A stretch of 64,000 nucleotides of DNA from Siphonodentalium dalli (taxonomy: Eukaryota > Mollusca > Scaphopoda > Gadilida > Siphonodentaliidae): positions 201,358,690 to 201,422,689 of the forward strand of contig CP136069.1 of the NCBI GenBank assembly GCA_032622095.1. Reading direction: 5' to 3'. Below the pieces are notes generated by a model that searched no databases, was not told where the DNA came from, and saw only the letters and a list, made by a program, of their open reading frames with translations. The translations under genes and the position numbers were made by a program. Positions within the stretch are counted from its first letter, which is position 1. Each line of letters opens with the position of its first letter. Of the stretch, positions 1-11,429 are shown piece by piece.

Positions 1-22
1 GACGTGTTCCATGTTGTTTCAG

Positions 23-190
23 TCAATGGTGCGTGGTCCAGCTGGACAGTGAACCAGTGCAGTGTTAACTGTGGTGTTGGTATAACCACAAAATCAAGGA
101 ACTGTTCTAGTCCTCCCCCAACAAACGGCGGCAACGAGTGCCAGGGCCAAGATGAAGAGATAATTAAGTGTTCACAATCAAATTGCCCCG
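23..190 (+). CDS. Internal exon: thrombospondin type 1 (TSP1) repeat
   Basis: This 168-bp exon encodes one TSP1 repeat of about 56 residues. An acceptor (tttcag) ends at 22 and a donor (gtaagtat) starts at 191. Both boundaries are phase 1, as is usual for shuffled extracellular modules. The domain starts with WSSW, continues with CSVNCG, has an Arg before the next Cys (KSRNC) and the PPPTNGGNEC core, and ends SNCP, giving the six cysteines of a canonical repeat. The WxxW motif is the usual C-mannosylation site. The CxxS/TCG site for O-fucose has Asn in place of Ser/Thr (CSVNCG), so it may not be fucosylated. TSP1 repeats act outside the cell in adhesion or recognition. The last base joins in frame to the exon at 9625. 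Earlier exons lie outside the window. Confidence 0.85.
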
Positions 191-367
191 GTAAGTATAT
201 GCTATTCATCCATTCTTGAAATAAATATAAAATGTGATTGACCTAGATGCGGTCATGCCAACGTGTATTGACGCACGATACGCGTTTGAACATTGAAGCA
301 AAGTACATAGTACCAGTCATAACAAGCGGTATATTAAACACATTACACACTGCCAGTCATAACAAGC

Positions 368-369
<2 letters not shown>

Positions 370-449
<80 letters not shown>
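370..449. repeat. (TA)n microsatellite
   Basis: An uninterrupted TA dinucleotide run of about 80 bp lies in intron 1. Just before it, a short motif (gccagtcataacaagcggta in variants) occurs twice, at about 311-331 and 352-370. Confidence 0.97.
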
Positions 450-452
<3 letters not shown>

Positions 453-1446
453 CCTCCATTTCTGAAGAGTCAAAATATAGTCAAGCAAAATACACACAAT
501 ATAAGCAAGGAATTTCACAAATATTTCATGCACAAACAAATATGTACAAACACAGAGACGCACGACATTAATATAAATGGAAACACATATATTGTGGCAT
601 GAAGACCGTAAACACGCCCATATACATGCGCAAGATTACAGGATTGAATATATCCACGCAGAGATGATTAGAGAAGGAATGAAATCGGGAGAACATTATA
701 GTGTACTATAAATGTATTTTATCCCCGAACATCCAAAGGTGCCAGATTTGAGCGGCTTCTCTGACCATAACATCGACAATCTCCAGGACATCATCAGCGA
801 TGCTATGGAGAGAGTTTGGGATATAGCCAATGAACATGAGTATTTGTTTGTCCACAGGGAGATTATCAATGCACATATAACAGTCCACGTCGAAATGTGA
901 GAGGAGACGATACCATGTGTCATTTCTTGAATCTATCAGGAAAGAGCAGTCGTTAAAAAACATGACTCACAGTATCGATTTATCCACCTCCTACGTCTGT
1001 CTACTATAAAAATAAAACATGACTCACGGTATCGATTTATCCACCTCCTACGCCTGTCTACTATAAAGATAAAGCCCATAAGATAAACCACGCCTCTGTC
1101 TGTCTACTAGACAGATAAAGCATCCTCTACAAGACAGATAAACTTAATAATATGCGAAGACGAAAGGTTACCAGAACTTGGACCAGTTAACCTCCAGCAG
1201 TTCGTATATGACGTCACTGGGTCGTAACAACGTTATGGGGCATCATTAGATCGGACCATGCTCGTTTCCGTTGTTAGTGACAGCATCCTTACAAACGTCA
1301 ACATCCACAACGTATTTTCGTGTAAAGCCTTTCTAAAAGATCAAAGGATGCGCCCCAAAACGCACTCAAATAGAATTGTTCAATGTTCAGTTGGTGAAAT
1401 CTATAACTTGATTAAGCAATTGACAGTTTGTTACTATATAAAGTAC
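450..1446. other. Intron 1, proximal part: no clear gene
   Basis: This is AT-rich intron sequence after the (TA)n tract. About 960-1075 holds a short direct duplication of roughly 60 bp (atcgatttatccacctcc twice). A protein-like stretch on the minus strand at 712-960 is listed separately. I see no splice-supported exon. Confidence 0.5.
712..960 (-). pseudogene. Possible retroelement C-terminal remnant
   Basis: The minus strand is open for about 83 codons and reads like protein rather than random AT-rich sequence: an LLSHFDVDCYMCIDNLPV stretch followed by an acidic/hydrophobic helix-like segment (SIADDVLEIVDVMV). This resembles in general style the tail of some LINE reverse transcriptase proteins. 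No catalytic motif is present and the plus strand is also open, so the call is weak. Confidence 0.25.
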
Positions 1447-3952
1447 TAGCAGGTTTGCCCGCCACTGGCGTGGTTGGTCAGAAACATGACATTTTTTAAA
1501 TTATTTTTTTAATTGAATTTTTTTTTAAATATTTTAATTTTATTTTTTGTTTATCAATTATTTAATTTACGGTACATCGGGCGGAAAAACTGACCCGATG
1601 AAAACCTTCCCCGTTCCTAGGAACGACAGACATACGAATCACACAACACGTTTTCCAATAAGTTAATTCTGCCTTTTTAATCAAGAGAAATTATTATATC
1701 CGTCCCTAAGAGAGGTATGATTTTTTTTAACCTGCCCGTGGCCATTGCGGATCACTCTTATCGGCTGAGCAGCTCCTGACATAGGTTGTCCACCCTTACG
1801 AGATGGTCAATGTACCCGTGGGACGTCAGTCCCCGCAAAGAGCGGACAGTCAGTCAGTAAGTCGGGACCACTCGTCCTCCTTAGACTGCAAACCCATCAA
1901 GTGGAAGTCCAGTCAGGTGGTGAAAACCACCAGTCGGGGACGTATCACACCAAATATGCTCGATCAAAGCATAGCGACCCCATGCACCCAACTCTGCATG
2001 ACTTAGCACTAAATGAGGGGTGAAAAATAATAGCTTTAAAATATAAATGTATCCAAAATAGACTACGATTATCAACTGTAACAAAAATATATATATCAGA
2101 AATTATAAATGTTATATTTTGGAATGGAGTAGCAAGTTTTGGCTCAACCGGTCGAGCAGTTTTGGAGTCTATAGCACACATACAGATATAACGCCTTTTA
2201 ACGACGTATCCAATACGTTTCTGTATGATGTAGGCAAAATGTAGAGTTAAGCCTCTTGGATCGATAGCGAAATCCATTATTTTCATTCGGCAATCTCCGT
2301 ATTTCCAACGACGGTGGCAGTTGAAGGGTGAAGGGTGGTCGCACGGGCTCGAAAACGCGACAAACAAAGACGCGTCCCGTTTGTTTTTACCCTTATATAG
2401 GAAGTTTGAGCTCAATCCGTACAGCCGTTTTCAATTCTATAAAGTACACACACATATATATGCACACATACGGAAGTCTCAAAATATGTAGTAGCCTAGC
2501 AGGTTAACCCGCCACTGGCGTGGTTGGTCAGAAACATGACATTTTTTTAATTTTTTTTTTTAATTTAATTTGTTTTTAATGAATTTGTTTTAATTTTTTT
2601 AATTGATTTTTTACTTTAATGTTTTTCAATGAGTTAATTCTGCCGTTTTAATCAAGATAAATGATGGTACCCATCCCTAAAAGAGGTATGATTTACGGTA
2701 CATCGGGCGGAAAACTGACCCGATGAAAATCTCCCCCGTTCCTAGGAACGATAGACATAAGAATCACACAACACGCATTTTTTGTTTTCCAATGAGTTAA
2801 TTCTGCCTTTTTAATCAAGATAAATGCATTCTGCCGTTCCAGTGCGTTTTGCGTCCGTAGTTTCGTACCCATAGGTGACCGTTTAGCAACGCCGATGGCA
2901 ATAAAGACCGTTATTCGGTTAACACAGCCAAATATGGTCAATATAAAGAGCGTGACTGCCTTAACCGCGCGGTGCCGATGACGGTTATTTTGGTGATTGT
3001 GAGTGGAGAATGAGTGTTCAGAGCTTGTCCAAAACGCGACAACGACGCGTCCCATCTGATTTTATGCTCAGATGGGAAGTTTGAGCTCATTCCGTGCAGC
3101 CGTTTTCGATTGTATAATGCACACACACACATATACGAAGTCTCAAAATATATAGTAGACTAGCAGGTTAGTCCGCCACTGGCGTGGTTGGTCAGAAACA
3201 TGACAATTTTAATTTTTAAATTTAATATTTTTTTTTTCTGAATTGTTTTTTTTATTTTTTATTTTTTTTTATTTTAAATTGTTTTAATTAATTTTTTTGT
3301 TTCTGGCGGAAAAATTTACCCGTAGAAATCCCCCTTCCTAGGAACGACAGACAACGCTCGAGTGATAACATTGCATTGAATTGAAAACAAACGCTTCCCG
3401 TCGTGAAATGTCTCTGCATAATATTTCGAGCGACAGGCTACAGACTCCCGTCATACAGATTGTAGAAATCCCCTCTTCCTAGGAACGACAGACGTCATAC
3501 AGATTGTAGAAATCCACCCTTCCTAGGAACGACAGACAACGCTCGAGCGATAACATTGCATTGAATTGAAAACAAACCAAACGCTTCCCGTCGTGAAATG
3601 TCTCATAGACACTGCGAAAAACGAACGCTCTTTATATATGAACGCTATTAACTCCGAAGTGCCGATTGCGGTGATTTGGGATTGGAGAAACGGTGCTCTG
3701 AGCTTCTCCAAAACGCAACCACGGCCGTGTCGGTGCGATTTTACACTTACATACGAAATTTGAGCTCAATCTGAAAACGCGTTTTGGATTCCATGAAGTA
3801 CACATATACACATATACACACATATATACGGAAGTCTCAAATTATATAGTAGACTAGCATGTTAGCCCGCCACCGGCGGCTTGTCCGAAACATGACATTT
3901 TTAAAATATTTTTTTTTAATTTTTAGCTCCACGCGTTTCAATAAGTAAAATT

Positions 3953-4270
3953 TGTACCCGGTAGCTCCACCCGTTTCCGAGATCTGGTCTGCGCATGCGC
4001 GAAGCTGGCGTCGCACGGACTCGGCGACCCAATAAAATTTGTACCCGGCGCAAGATACATTCACATAGCATATTTCAAGTCGATAGCTCCACCCGTTTCC
4101 GAGATCTCGTCTGCGCATGCGCTGCACGGGCGTCGCACGGGCTCGGCGACCCGATAAATTTTTACCCGGCGCAAGATACATTCACATAGCAAATTTCAAG
4201 TCGATAGCTCCACCCGTTTCCGATATCTCGTCTGCGCATGCGCTGCACGGGCGTCGCACGGGCTCGCCAA
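3953..4270. repeat. Tandem repeat, about 123 bp, three copies
   Basis: Three GC-richer units begin with tagctccacccgtttccgag and contain tctgcgcatgcg and a cgtcgcacgggctcggcgac core. They start near 3961, 4085 and 4207. The same array recurs at 6205-6480, so it is part of the larger repeat family around it. Confidence 0.85.
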
Positions 4271-6204
4271 TACGACAGCGACGACCACCTGGTCAAACTA
4301 CACTCACGTACCAAGTTTCGTCCCGATCGGTCGAGGTGTTGGTATCTGATACAAAAGACGAAATTGTGAGTGTTGGTCAATAGTCCCCGCCGTGAACCTC
4401 ATCGTCGCAAAGAGCGGACAGTCAATTAACCCCGTTGTGAACCTCAATCACCAACGCGACGTAAACATGTGTTGCGTTCTAAAAATAGGAAAGCATTTTC
4501 TCTCTGCATAATTCTGCAGACGCTAATAACGTTGCTCCCCGTAGGTAGCAATATCGTTGTTGTTGATATTTACGGCTTGGGGGCTATTTTCTTATTTAGC
4601 AAGTTTGAGCTCAATCGGTTCGAGTCTATAAAGGACACACTCATATATATGACACTTCCCGTGGGTAGCAAGTTTGAGCTCAATCGGCATTCCCTGGAAT
4701 TTCCCGTAGATTGGCAGATTCCAGTAGCTTTTTATAACGGTATATCTGGGGAGAAATCTGATGCTATATTCGTGATTATCTGGGATGATTTCGGTATATA
4801 ACTATATACTGTAAAAACAAAGCGCGCCATCCGTGCTCGCAGGGTTGGTCAGAAACAAATGTTTTTTTAATTTAATGTATGTTCCGTATATCTCTCTGCA
4901 GATGCAAATAGCGTTGAATGGCAAACAGACGCTCTTTATAGAGATGCGTCAAAAACAAACGCTCATTAAATAATCACTTGATTAACCCACGCCGTGCCTT
5001 TGCGGTGATTTGAGATTGGAGAACGGGTGCTCTGAGCTTTACTAAACTGCGACCACGGTCGTGTCTGTGGTATTTGACACTTACATAGGAAGTTTGAGCT
5101 CAATCTGTACACGCGTTTTGGTTTCTATGAAGTACATACATACATATATACGAAGTCTCAAAATATATAGTATAGACTAGCATGTTAGCCCGCCACTGGC
5201 GGCATTCGCCCCATGGCTTTGTTCGAAAAAGCAATTGCAACAGGTTCCGAGACACTTGTGCTGCATTTGCAGCAAATTTCGGCAATAGTCAGAAACATGA
5301 CAATTTTAATTTAATTTTTTGTTTTTCAATGAGTTAATTATTTTTGTTTTTCAATGAGTTAATTGTGTTTTACCCGATTTTTTTTGGTTTTTCAACGAGT
5401 TAATTGTGCCTTTTTAATTTTGTTTTTCAATTTTACTCGATTTTTTTTTGTTTTTCAATGAACCCGTCCATGACACTTCCCGTATTTAGCAAGTTTGACT
5501 CAATCGGTTCGAGTCTATAAAGGACACACACTTATATATGACACTTCCCGTAGGTAGCAAGTTTGAGCTCAATCGGCATTGCCTGGAATTTCCCAGTAAA
5601 TATTTAGCAAGTTTGAGCTCAATCGGTTCGAGTCTATAAAGGACACACTCATATATATTTGCCGACATTGCCGTGGGGATGCCCGTATAACGGTATATCT
5701 GGGGAGAAATCTGATGCTATATTCGTGATTATCTGGGATGATTTCGGTATAAGGTATATACTGTAAAAACAAAGCGCGCCATCCGTGCTCGCAGGGAATA
5801 AATTTCGAGCGATAACGTTTGCGTTCCCGTATAACTCTGCAGATGCGAATAACGTTGAATGGGAAACAGACGCTCTTTATAGAGATGCGTCAAAAACAAA
5901 CGCTCATTAAATAATCACTTGAGTAACCCCCGTCGTGCCTTTGCGGTGATTTGAGATTGGAGAACGGGTGCTCTGAGCTTCGTTAAACCGCGACCACGGT
6001 CGTGCCGGTGGGATTTGACACTTACATAGGAAGTTTGAGCTCAATCTTTACACGCGTTTTGGATTCTATGAAGTACACACACACATATACGAAGTCTCAA
6101 AATATATAGTACTAGCAGGGTAGCCCGCCACCGGCGGCTTGTCCGAAACATTGTTTATATTTTTTTTTAATTTTTAGCTCCACGCGTTTCAATAAGAAAA
6201 AATT

Positions 6205-6480
6205 GTACCCGGTAGCTCCACCCGTTTCCGAGATCTGGTCTGCGCATGCGCGAAGCTGGCTTCGCACGGGCTCGGCGACCCGATCAAATTTGTACCCGGC
6301 CCAAGATACATTCACATAGCAAATTTCAAGTCGATAGCTCCACCCGTTTCCGATATCTCGTCTGCGCATGCGCTGCACGGGCGTCGCATGGGCTCGGCGA
6401 CCCGATAAAATTTGTACCCGGCGCAAGATACATTCACATTGCAATTTTCAAGTCGATAGCTCCACCCGTTTCCGAGATCT
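6205..6480. repeat. Second copy of the 123-127 bp tandem repeat
   Basis: Units starting near 6213, 6337 and 6458 match those at 3953-4270. Open frames across them follow from the repetition and are not genes. Confidence 0.85.
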
Positions 6481-6589
6481 GCCTTTTTAATCGAGATAAA
6501 TGCATTTCGTACCCGTCCTAATGTACTATTTCGAGCGATAACAATTGTCAGACTCCCATCGTGAACCTCAACACGAAGTTGTGGTGCTA

Positions 6590-7960
6590 ATCGGCGACTA
6601 AACAAATTTTGATAAAAGTTAGTGCCCACCCCTCCCCCACCTCTCACCCAAACATGGCGACTGTAAATCACACGATTAGATTCCTCGTATCATGAATAAG
6701 AAATTAAGAATGTGTATCACTTTGGTGGATTGGCGCTAAAAATATTGCGTATCAATTTGGTGCCCCTCTGCCTGTCGGTGCACCCCTGACTCCAATGACA
6801 CCATGTACTGTTGACAGATTTAAGCCACACCATTAGACTTCCAATACCATGGAAATGATATTGTATAGGTGTTGTGGCAATTGGCGACTGAACCCATTCT
6901 AATCAAATTTAGTGCCCCTCACAATCTTTCACCCAAACGACAGCAATTTGGCGTCTTTAAATCACATACTTAGATTCCTTGTATCATGGAGAAGAATATA
7001 TATATCAATTTAGCAGAAAGTGGCGCTGAAATTAGTTTAATCAATTTTGGTTCCTCTCTCCTTTTCCATGCATCCCTGACGCGAACGGCGCCACTTTTGA
7101 CACATTTAAACCACACCATTAGATGCCTCATATAGGAATGAGTATATATAAGTTTCGTGGCAATCGGCAAAAAAAAAAAATTCTGCTCTTGAAAACAACT
7201 GCGTCACTTTAGAACATTCTAACCCACGCCATTATCTTTTCTCTTAAAATTTACCCCTAGTAGACCCCATTGGTGCCATCTAGATGACACATCGGCGCTA
7301 AAATTAGTTTTATACATTTTGGTGCCCCTCTCCCATTCTCTGCATCGCTGGCTCGAACGGCACCAGTTTTGACACATTTAAACCACACCATTAGATGCAT
7401 CACATCATAGGAATGATTATATGTAAGTTTCGTGGCAATTGGCGACAAAATATATTTCTGCCCCTGCCCTTTTCTGCCCATGAAAACAACTGCGTCACTT
7501 TAGAACATTGAAACCCGCACCATTATCTTTCTCTTAAAAGTTACCCCCAGTAGACACAGACCCTCGGTGCTAAAATTAGTTTGATCAATTTTGGTGCCCC
7601 TCTCCCTTCCGTGCACCCCTGACACGAACGGCGCCACTGGTGACATATTTAAACAACACCATTATAATCCTTATATCATGGGGATGATTGTATATTAGTT
7701 TTGTGGCAATCGGCGACACAAATATTTCTGCCCCTGACACCAACGGCGTCACTTTAGAATATTCTAACCAGTACTATTATCTTTCTCGTAAAATGTTACC
7801 CCTAGTAGACCCCTTTGGTTTAGTTTTATCAATTTGGGTGCCCCTCTCCCCTTATGTGCACCCCTGACACGAACGGCGCCGCTGTTGACATATTTAAACC
7901 AGACCATTAGAATCCTTGTATCATGGGGAAGATTATATATAAGTTTCGTGGTTCATTCCT
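6590..7960. repeat. Satellite-like repeat, forward orientation
   Basis: Diverged units alternate two related half-units. One carries ttaaaccacaccattagat and a Ca/tcat-rich gatgattatatataagttt stretch. The other carries gattagattcctcgtatcat. Connecting text is of the type ggtgcccctctccc and caatcggcgac. Some six half-units are visible. The same family is reverse-complemented at 11430-12960 and forward again at 22380-24060. Short open frames that recur in each copy are by-products. Confidence 0.8.
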
Positions 7961-8342
7961 TACACAATATCAGATTTGTTCTGAACTCCACAAAAGTCAT
8001 TTTACCTCGCGAAATAACAATGTGCAATACATGTAAATACACTGAGGTTACTCTAGTTACTCATAATTACGCTGCAAATCCGATGCGCAAATTAACATGC
8101 AGTTAAATTATAATACATCAATATGACTGTAAAATCTCACTCTCTCTAATATGCATAGCACAATGTATTGCTATGAAGGGTAAATCGATTAAAATTGACA
8201 CAAAACACATCGCTGAGCAGTATGATACAAACCGACTTAATCAGCTGGTTTTCGTCGAAGGTAACTTGGACTATCTAAACACATGTGTTATAAATGTGAT
8301 ACAAAACCAATCGATCGTTACTATAACAGCACACTGCACTTA
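7961..8342. other. Intron 1 sequence without recognisable feature
   Basis: Non-repetitive AT-rich sequence between the satellite and a LINE 3' end. I see no exon or repeat in it. Confidence 0.4.
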
Positions 8343-8543
8343 AGATTCAAGATTCTTTATTCTTGTTCTAATTACATTTGTAATACACGAACAAATCAAT
8401 ATATAATAAATAGCACGTTGGTGTAAACACATAAAATGGTTAGTAAAACATTGAAATTTAATCAAGTCATCGTAAACATTGCCGTCGTCACGTGTATGTC
8501 TAGTGATGGTAAGTTAACCCTTTACCCAACAGAACGGCCCTGT

Positions 8544-8612
8544 GCCAATGCATTCTCTTATATATGCGAGTCGAACATAGGTCGCCTCGCATATATAAGA
8601 GAATGCATTGGC
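8544..8612. repeat. 69-bp near-perfect hairpin, copy 1
   Basis: The arms are 33 bp, starting gccaatgcattctcttatat, with a 3-bp loop. The sequence is almost identical in all copies. This copy carries one extra change near the loop (tcgaacatag). Confidence 0.95.
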
Positions 8613-8715
8613 TTAACATATTGAAAATGATAAAATTGTCAAAGAATGTAGAAACATAAATTATTATAATATTTTTTTTTTAAATGTATGAAAAAATGTT
8701 AAAAAGTTTTTTTAG

Positions 8716-8784
8716 GCCAATGCATTCTCTTATATATGCGAGGCGACCTATGGTCGACTCGCATATATAAGAGAATGCATTGGC
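8716..8784. repeat. 69-bp hairpin, copy 2 (inverted)
   Basis: Same hairpin as at 8544. Orientation is readable from the single arm mismatch: the loop side reads gcgacctatggtcgac, the reverse of copy 1. Confidence 0.95.
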
Positions 8785-9624
8785 ACAGGGCATAACTGTA
8801 ACCATCACAATGTGGTCAATGAACCGGTTCCAATGATATCCTTATTTGTATGGTTTTATTGAGACAGACCGAAGATATTTTAGGCTGTTGAAGCTTTATT
8901 TGGGCGTTTTCGGCCGGTTTGTTGGGTAAATGGTTACGGTGGTGCTGACGTGATACGACTAATATAGTATGCCAATGGTTGCAAAGTCCATTCCAGTGAG
9001 GTATACCCTCGACAAGGAGTGTATGCAACATGATGGGCGTATCTTAACACCCACACTAATTGTTCATGTACATAGTATCGGTTGTCTTTAGAATTGAGTA
9101 GAAGTAATAAAAGTTTATCTGCTCAGTAAGGTGGCGTGGTAGAACTCTGTTTCTTAAAGAGCTAACACTGGTGCATTCCCTCATCAAATGATATTCGTCC
9201 CCTATTGAACAGCGAGTGCAGTATGTGCAGACTCGCTCTTCAACAGTTTTCTTAGACTTAGACCAAGACCCAGTTTCTATGGGAAGATAATTATTAGTGC
9301 ACCTAAATTTTGAAAGTAATCTAAGATTTCTATAATTTAGCACTCAAAGATATTTTTCAATTCCAAAATCGTACTTAATGATTCGGTATGTTCTACACTT
9401 TTCCAAGTTGATATTTCACTTCGCCAGTCGCTTACAAATTTACTCTCAAGACTCCACCGAACTTGTATCTCTATATGAGGATACTGAAATATATTGTATT
9501 AAAACCTTATTTTTGGAACGTTATGTCTAGTAATTGTGTTATGGTGTGTTTAATGTGCATGCATAAACTTCTTATTTCGTTATCGTTTACACACCCACTG
9601 TATTTATCTTTTTCTGCCACTTAG

Positions 9625-9804
9625 TTGACGGAGGATGGACTTCTTGGAGAGAAGTATGTGTACCAGTTTATCGATGTCACGGCGTGAAGGCGCGAACAAG
9701 GCGGTGTGTTAACCCACAGCCGAAGAATGGGGGAAACGGGTGTCTGGGAAACGACATCGAACACTCCCCTTGCACTTTGAATACATCAGTTATCACACAG
9801 CATG
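9625..9804 (+). CDS. Internal exon: divergent TSP1 repeat
   Basis: This 180-bp exon lies between an acceptor (ttctgccacttag, ending at 9624) and a donor (gttagt, from 9805). Both ends are phase 1 and join without a stop to the exons at 23-190 and 15427-15603. The product starts DGGWTSWREVC, has ARTRRC and the conserved NPQPKNGGNGC core, and ends HSPCTLNTS. The WxxW motif, the R-x-R-R-C strand and the P-x-NGG-x-C loop identify a TSP1 repeat. Unlike the first repeat it has only five cysteines: CxxxxxC replaces CSxTCG and the last Cys is missing, so one disulphide should be lost or rearranged. NTS near the end is a potential N-glycosylation site. Confidence 0.78.
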
Positions 9805-11429
9805 GTTAGTTGATATATAAATCAAATCAAAACGATTCAGTTGATAGCGAAAATCGTTTTTGAATACATGTGTTTTATAGAGAGGATATCTAATGAGGCG
9901 CAATTATATACGGAATTTATTAACCGAATGCATCAGCTTCGCTTTGATCCGAGCTTTAGCAAGCTTCGAATCGTATTTAGTGGACGAGGTTAGTAAATTT
10001 CGTATAGCATTGCGATGAATTTGAGATACATTTTTATCATATAATCACAATTTAGCATGGAAAAACGACATCGAAACGGCTGGGGTTAAAATAAAGTAGT
10101 ATTGATTTCCTTATCACAACCGAAGAGGAAGTAGTCACATTCGAGAAACAAAATTGTTCCGTTTTAAATGTGTCTTTTTGTGTTGACAAAATTATTCAAC
10201 CTCCCTTATCACCCATGTTTATCTCACAGTCAACACTAAATAATCAACTGCAAATCGCGATCGAATATCTTAATTATATTATTATTAACATAGTAATACA
10301 GTTCCATAATTGACATAGCCGTCACTGTGCTAAGCTCTCGTGTCATCAATATAATATACGGGTGTATTACTAATAAATATAAGGCCTTACTGACCACCCC
10401 CCCCCAACTTCGATCAGTTTTGTTCAACCGTTGAACTTTTGATGGCTGAGACAACAGACGTTAATATGGTGAAATTGTTCAGGTAGTCTGAATTTCCAAC
10501 TTTCGACCAAACATTTTAACTGCAATGGCTATCAGTTGTAAATACTCGTTCAATGAGATGTGTCAGGCCGTCAGTGTTCAGCAGATGGACAGCTTGAAGT
10601 GCCAGTTGAATAATTTTACCTAAATAATGATGCGTTCCAATGGGATTTCCCTTACTAATGATGTTATGTCTGGATTAAAATGGGAACGGTCGAAATTATA
10701 GGTTATGTACCCCTCACGGAGACCATATTCCTGGTTGGGTTGTGTATAAAACGCTGCACATTGTATTGTTTATAATAAGGCTAACGTTACAACGTTTATC
10801 TGCAGGACCAGGATATATAGGGTTTCATTTTAAAACCTTGTCTCATATGCTGAGTGTTCCCATACATTTTGGAGGGTACCATCTGAAACACATCCCGAAG
10901 GAATTTAAAAAAAACAATGGCGAAGAAACAATTAATCATGCATGGTCCTTTGAATCCTTACTCTTGACTATAGTCGACTTTGAATAATTATAGAGTAGCA
11001 CCGCTCATAAATATTCATAGACGAATAGCTCCCGGAGGAACTATTCATATAATAAGTTCACCAATCGACCACAATAGGTCTTATTACCTGAACATTTCCC
11101 ATCACCGAATAGCTATTCTTCTGCACCTGTATTAGCTTTTGGTCTGTCGTCTGCTTTTAATTCTTACAAATCCCTCCAAATTAATAGTAGACTATTCCAA
11201 TGTATACTATGTGGGATAATCCATTTAATAAAGAGTTAAAGAGCCTACCAAAGTTTGGAGTCTCGGTCCGTGTAACTTTACGATTTCCGTTCATGTTTAG
11301 TGCGATTAATATTGTCCGTGATATTATAGGTAAAGTTATACGTAAAATTATATTTAATGTTATCTATATCTATATCTATATTTGCGAATGTCTGTATGTC
11401 TGTCTGTATGTATGTCTGTGTTCTATAGA
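9805..11429. other. Intron 2, unique part
   Basis: AT-rich sequence without a supported exon. It includes a short C-run near 10398 and a TCTA/TGTC-type microsatellite at about 11362-11425, which leads into the satellite family. Confidence 0.5.

Larger units (their letters stand above)
1447..6590. repeat. Array of a diverged, unclassified repeat family with CTAG-type junctions
   Basis: A junction motif (ctagcaggttagcccgcca, then ctggcgtggttggtcagaaa) recurs near 1447, 2497, 3161, 3852, 5179 and 6114. Each copy is followed by a T/A-rich tract and ends about 0.7-1.3 kb later with a common tail (aagtttgagctcaatc, a short CA/TA microsatellite, then agtctcaaaatatatagt). A second internal motif (ccgttcctaggaacgacaga) recurs near 1610, 2735, 3335, 3470 and 3520. 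Segments 4590-5160 and 5480-6110 are long duplicates of each other. No transposase was recognised. A Helitron-like or SINE-like origin is possible but unproven. Confidence 0.7.
8514..8937. mobile_element. TTAA-flanked MITE carrying two 69-bp hairpins
   Basis: The element starts TTAA-CCCTTTACCCAAC and ends with the inverse (gttgggtaaatgg, then ttac, a one-base-degenerate TTAA). TTAA target duplication with a CCC-type terminus is characteristic of piggyBac-like transposons. It has no coding capacity. It carries hairpins at 8544-8612 and 8716-8784 in opposite orientation. A second copy in reverse orientation lies at 40112-40508 with intact TTAA at both ends. Confidence 0.75.
8343..9480 (-). pseudogene. 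LINE (non-LTR retrotransposon) 3' remnant, interrupted by a MITE
   Basis: Read on the minus strand, about 9056-9420 encodes the C-terminal tail of a LINE reverse transcriptase protein: KYDFGIEKYL, then a stop codon, then LSKFRCTNNYLPIETGSW and a Cys/His segment (CTYC ... IGDEYHLMREC). This order (short repeat, FRC/LPIE..G.W, CxxC, DEYH...C) is typical of LINE tails in invertebrates. An in-frame TGA and a frameshift near 9415 show it is dead. The 3' untranslated part runs to about 8343, where the complement reads aataaagaatcttgaatctt, a common LINE 3' terminus. A TTAA-type MITE (8514-8937) has inserted into this untranslated part. The RT core is absent. Confidence 0.75.

Noticed and set aside
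7834-8106. 90-codon plus-strand frame
   Set aside because: Starts in the satellite family and runs into unique intron sequence. No domain or splice support.
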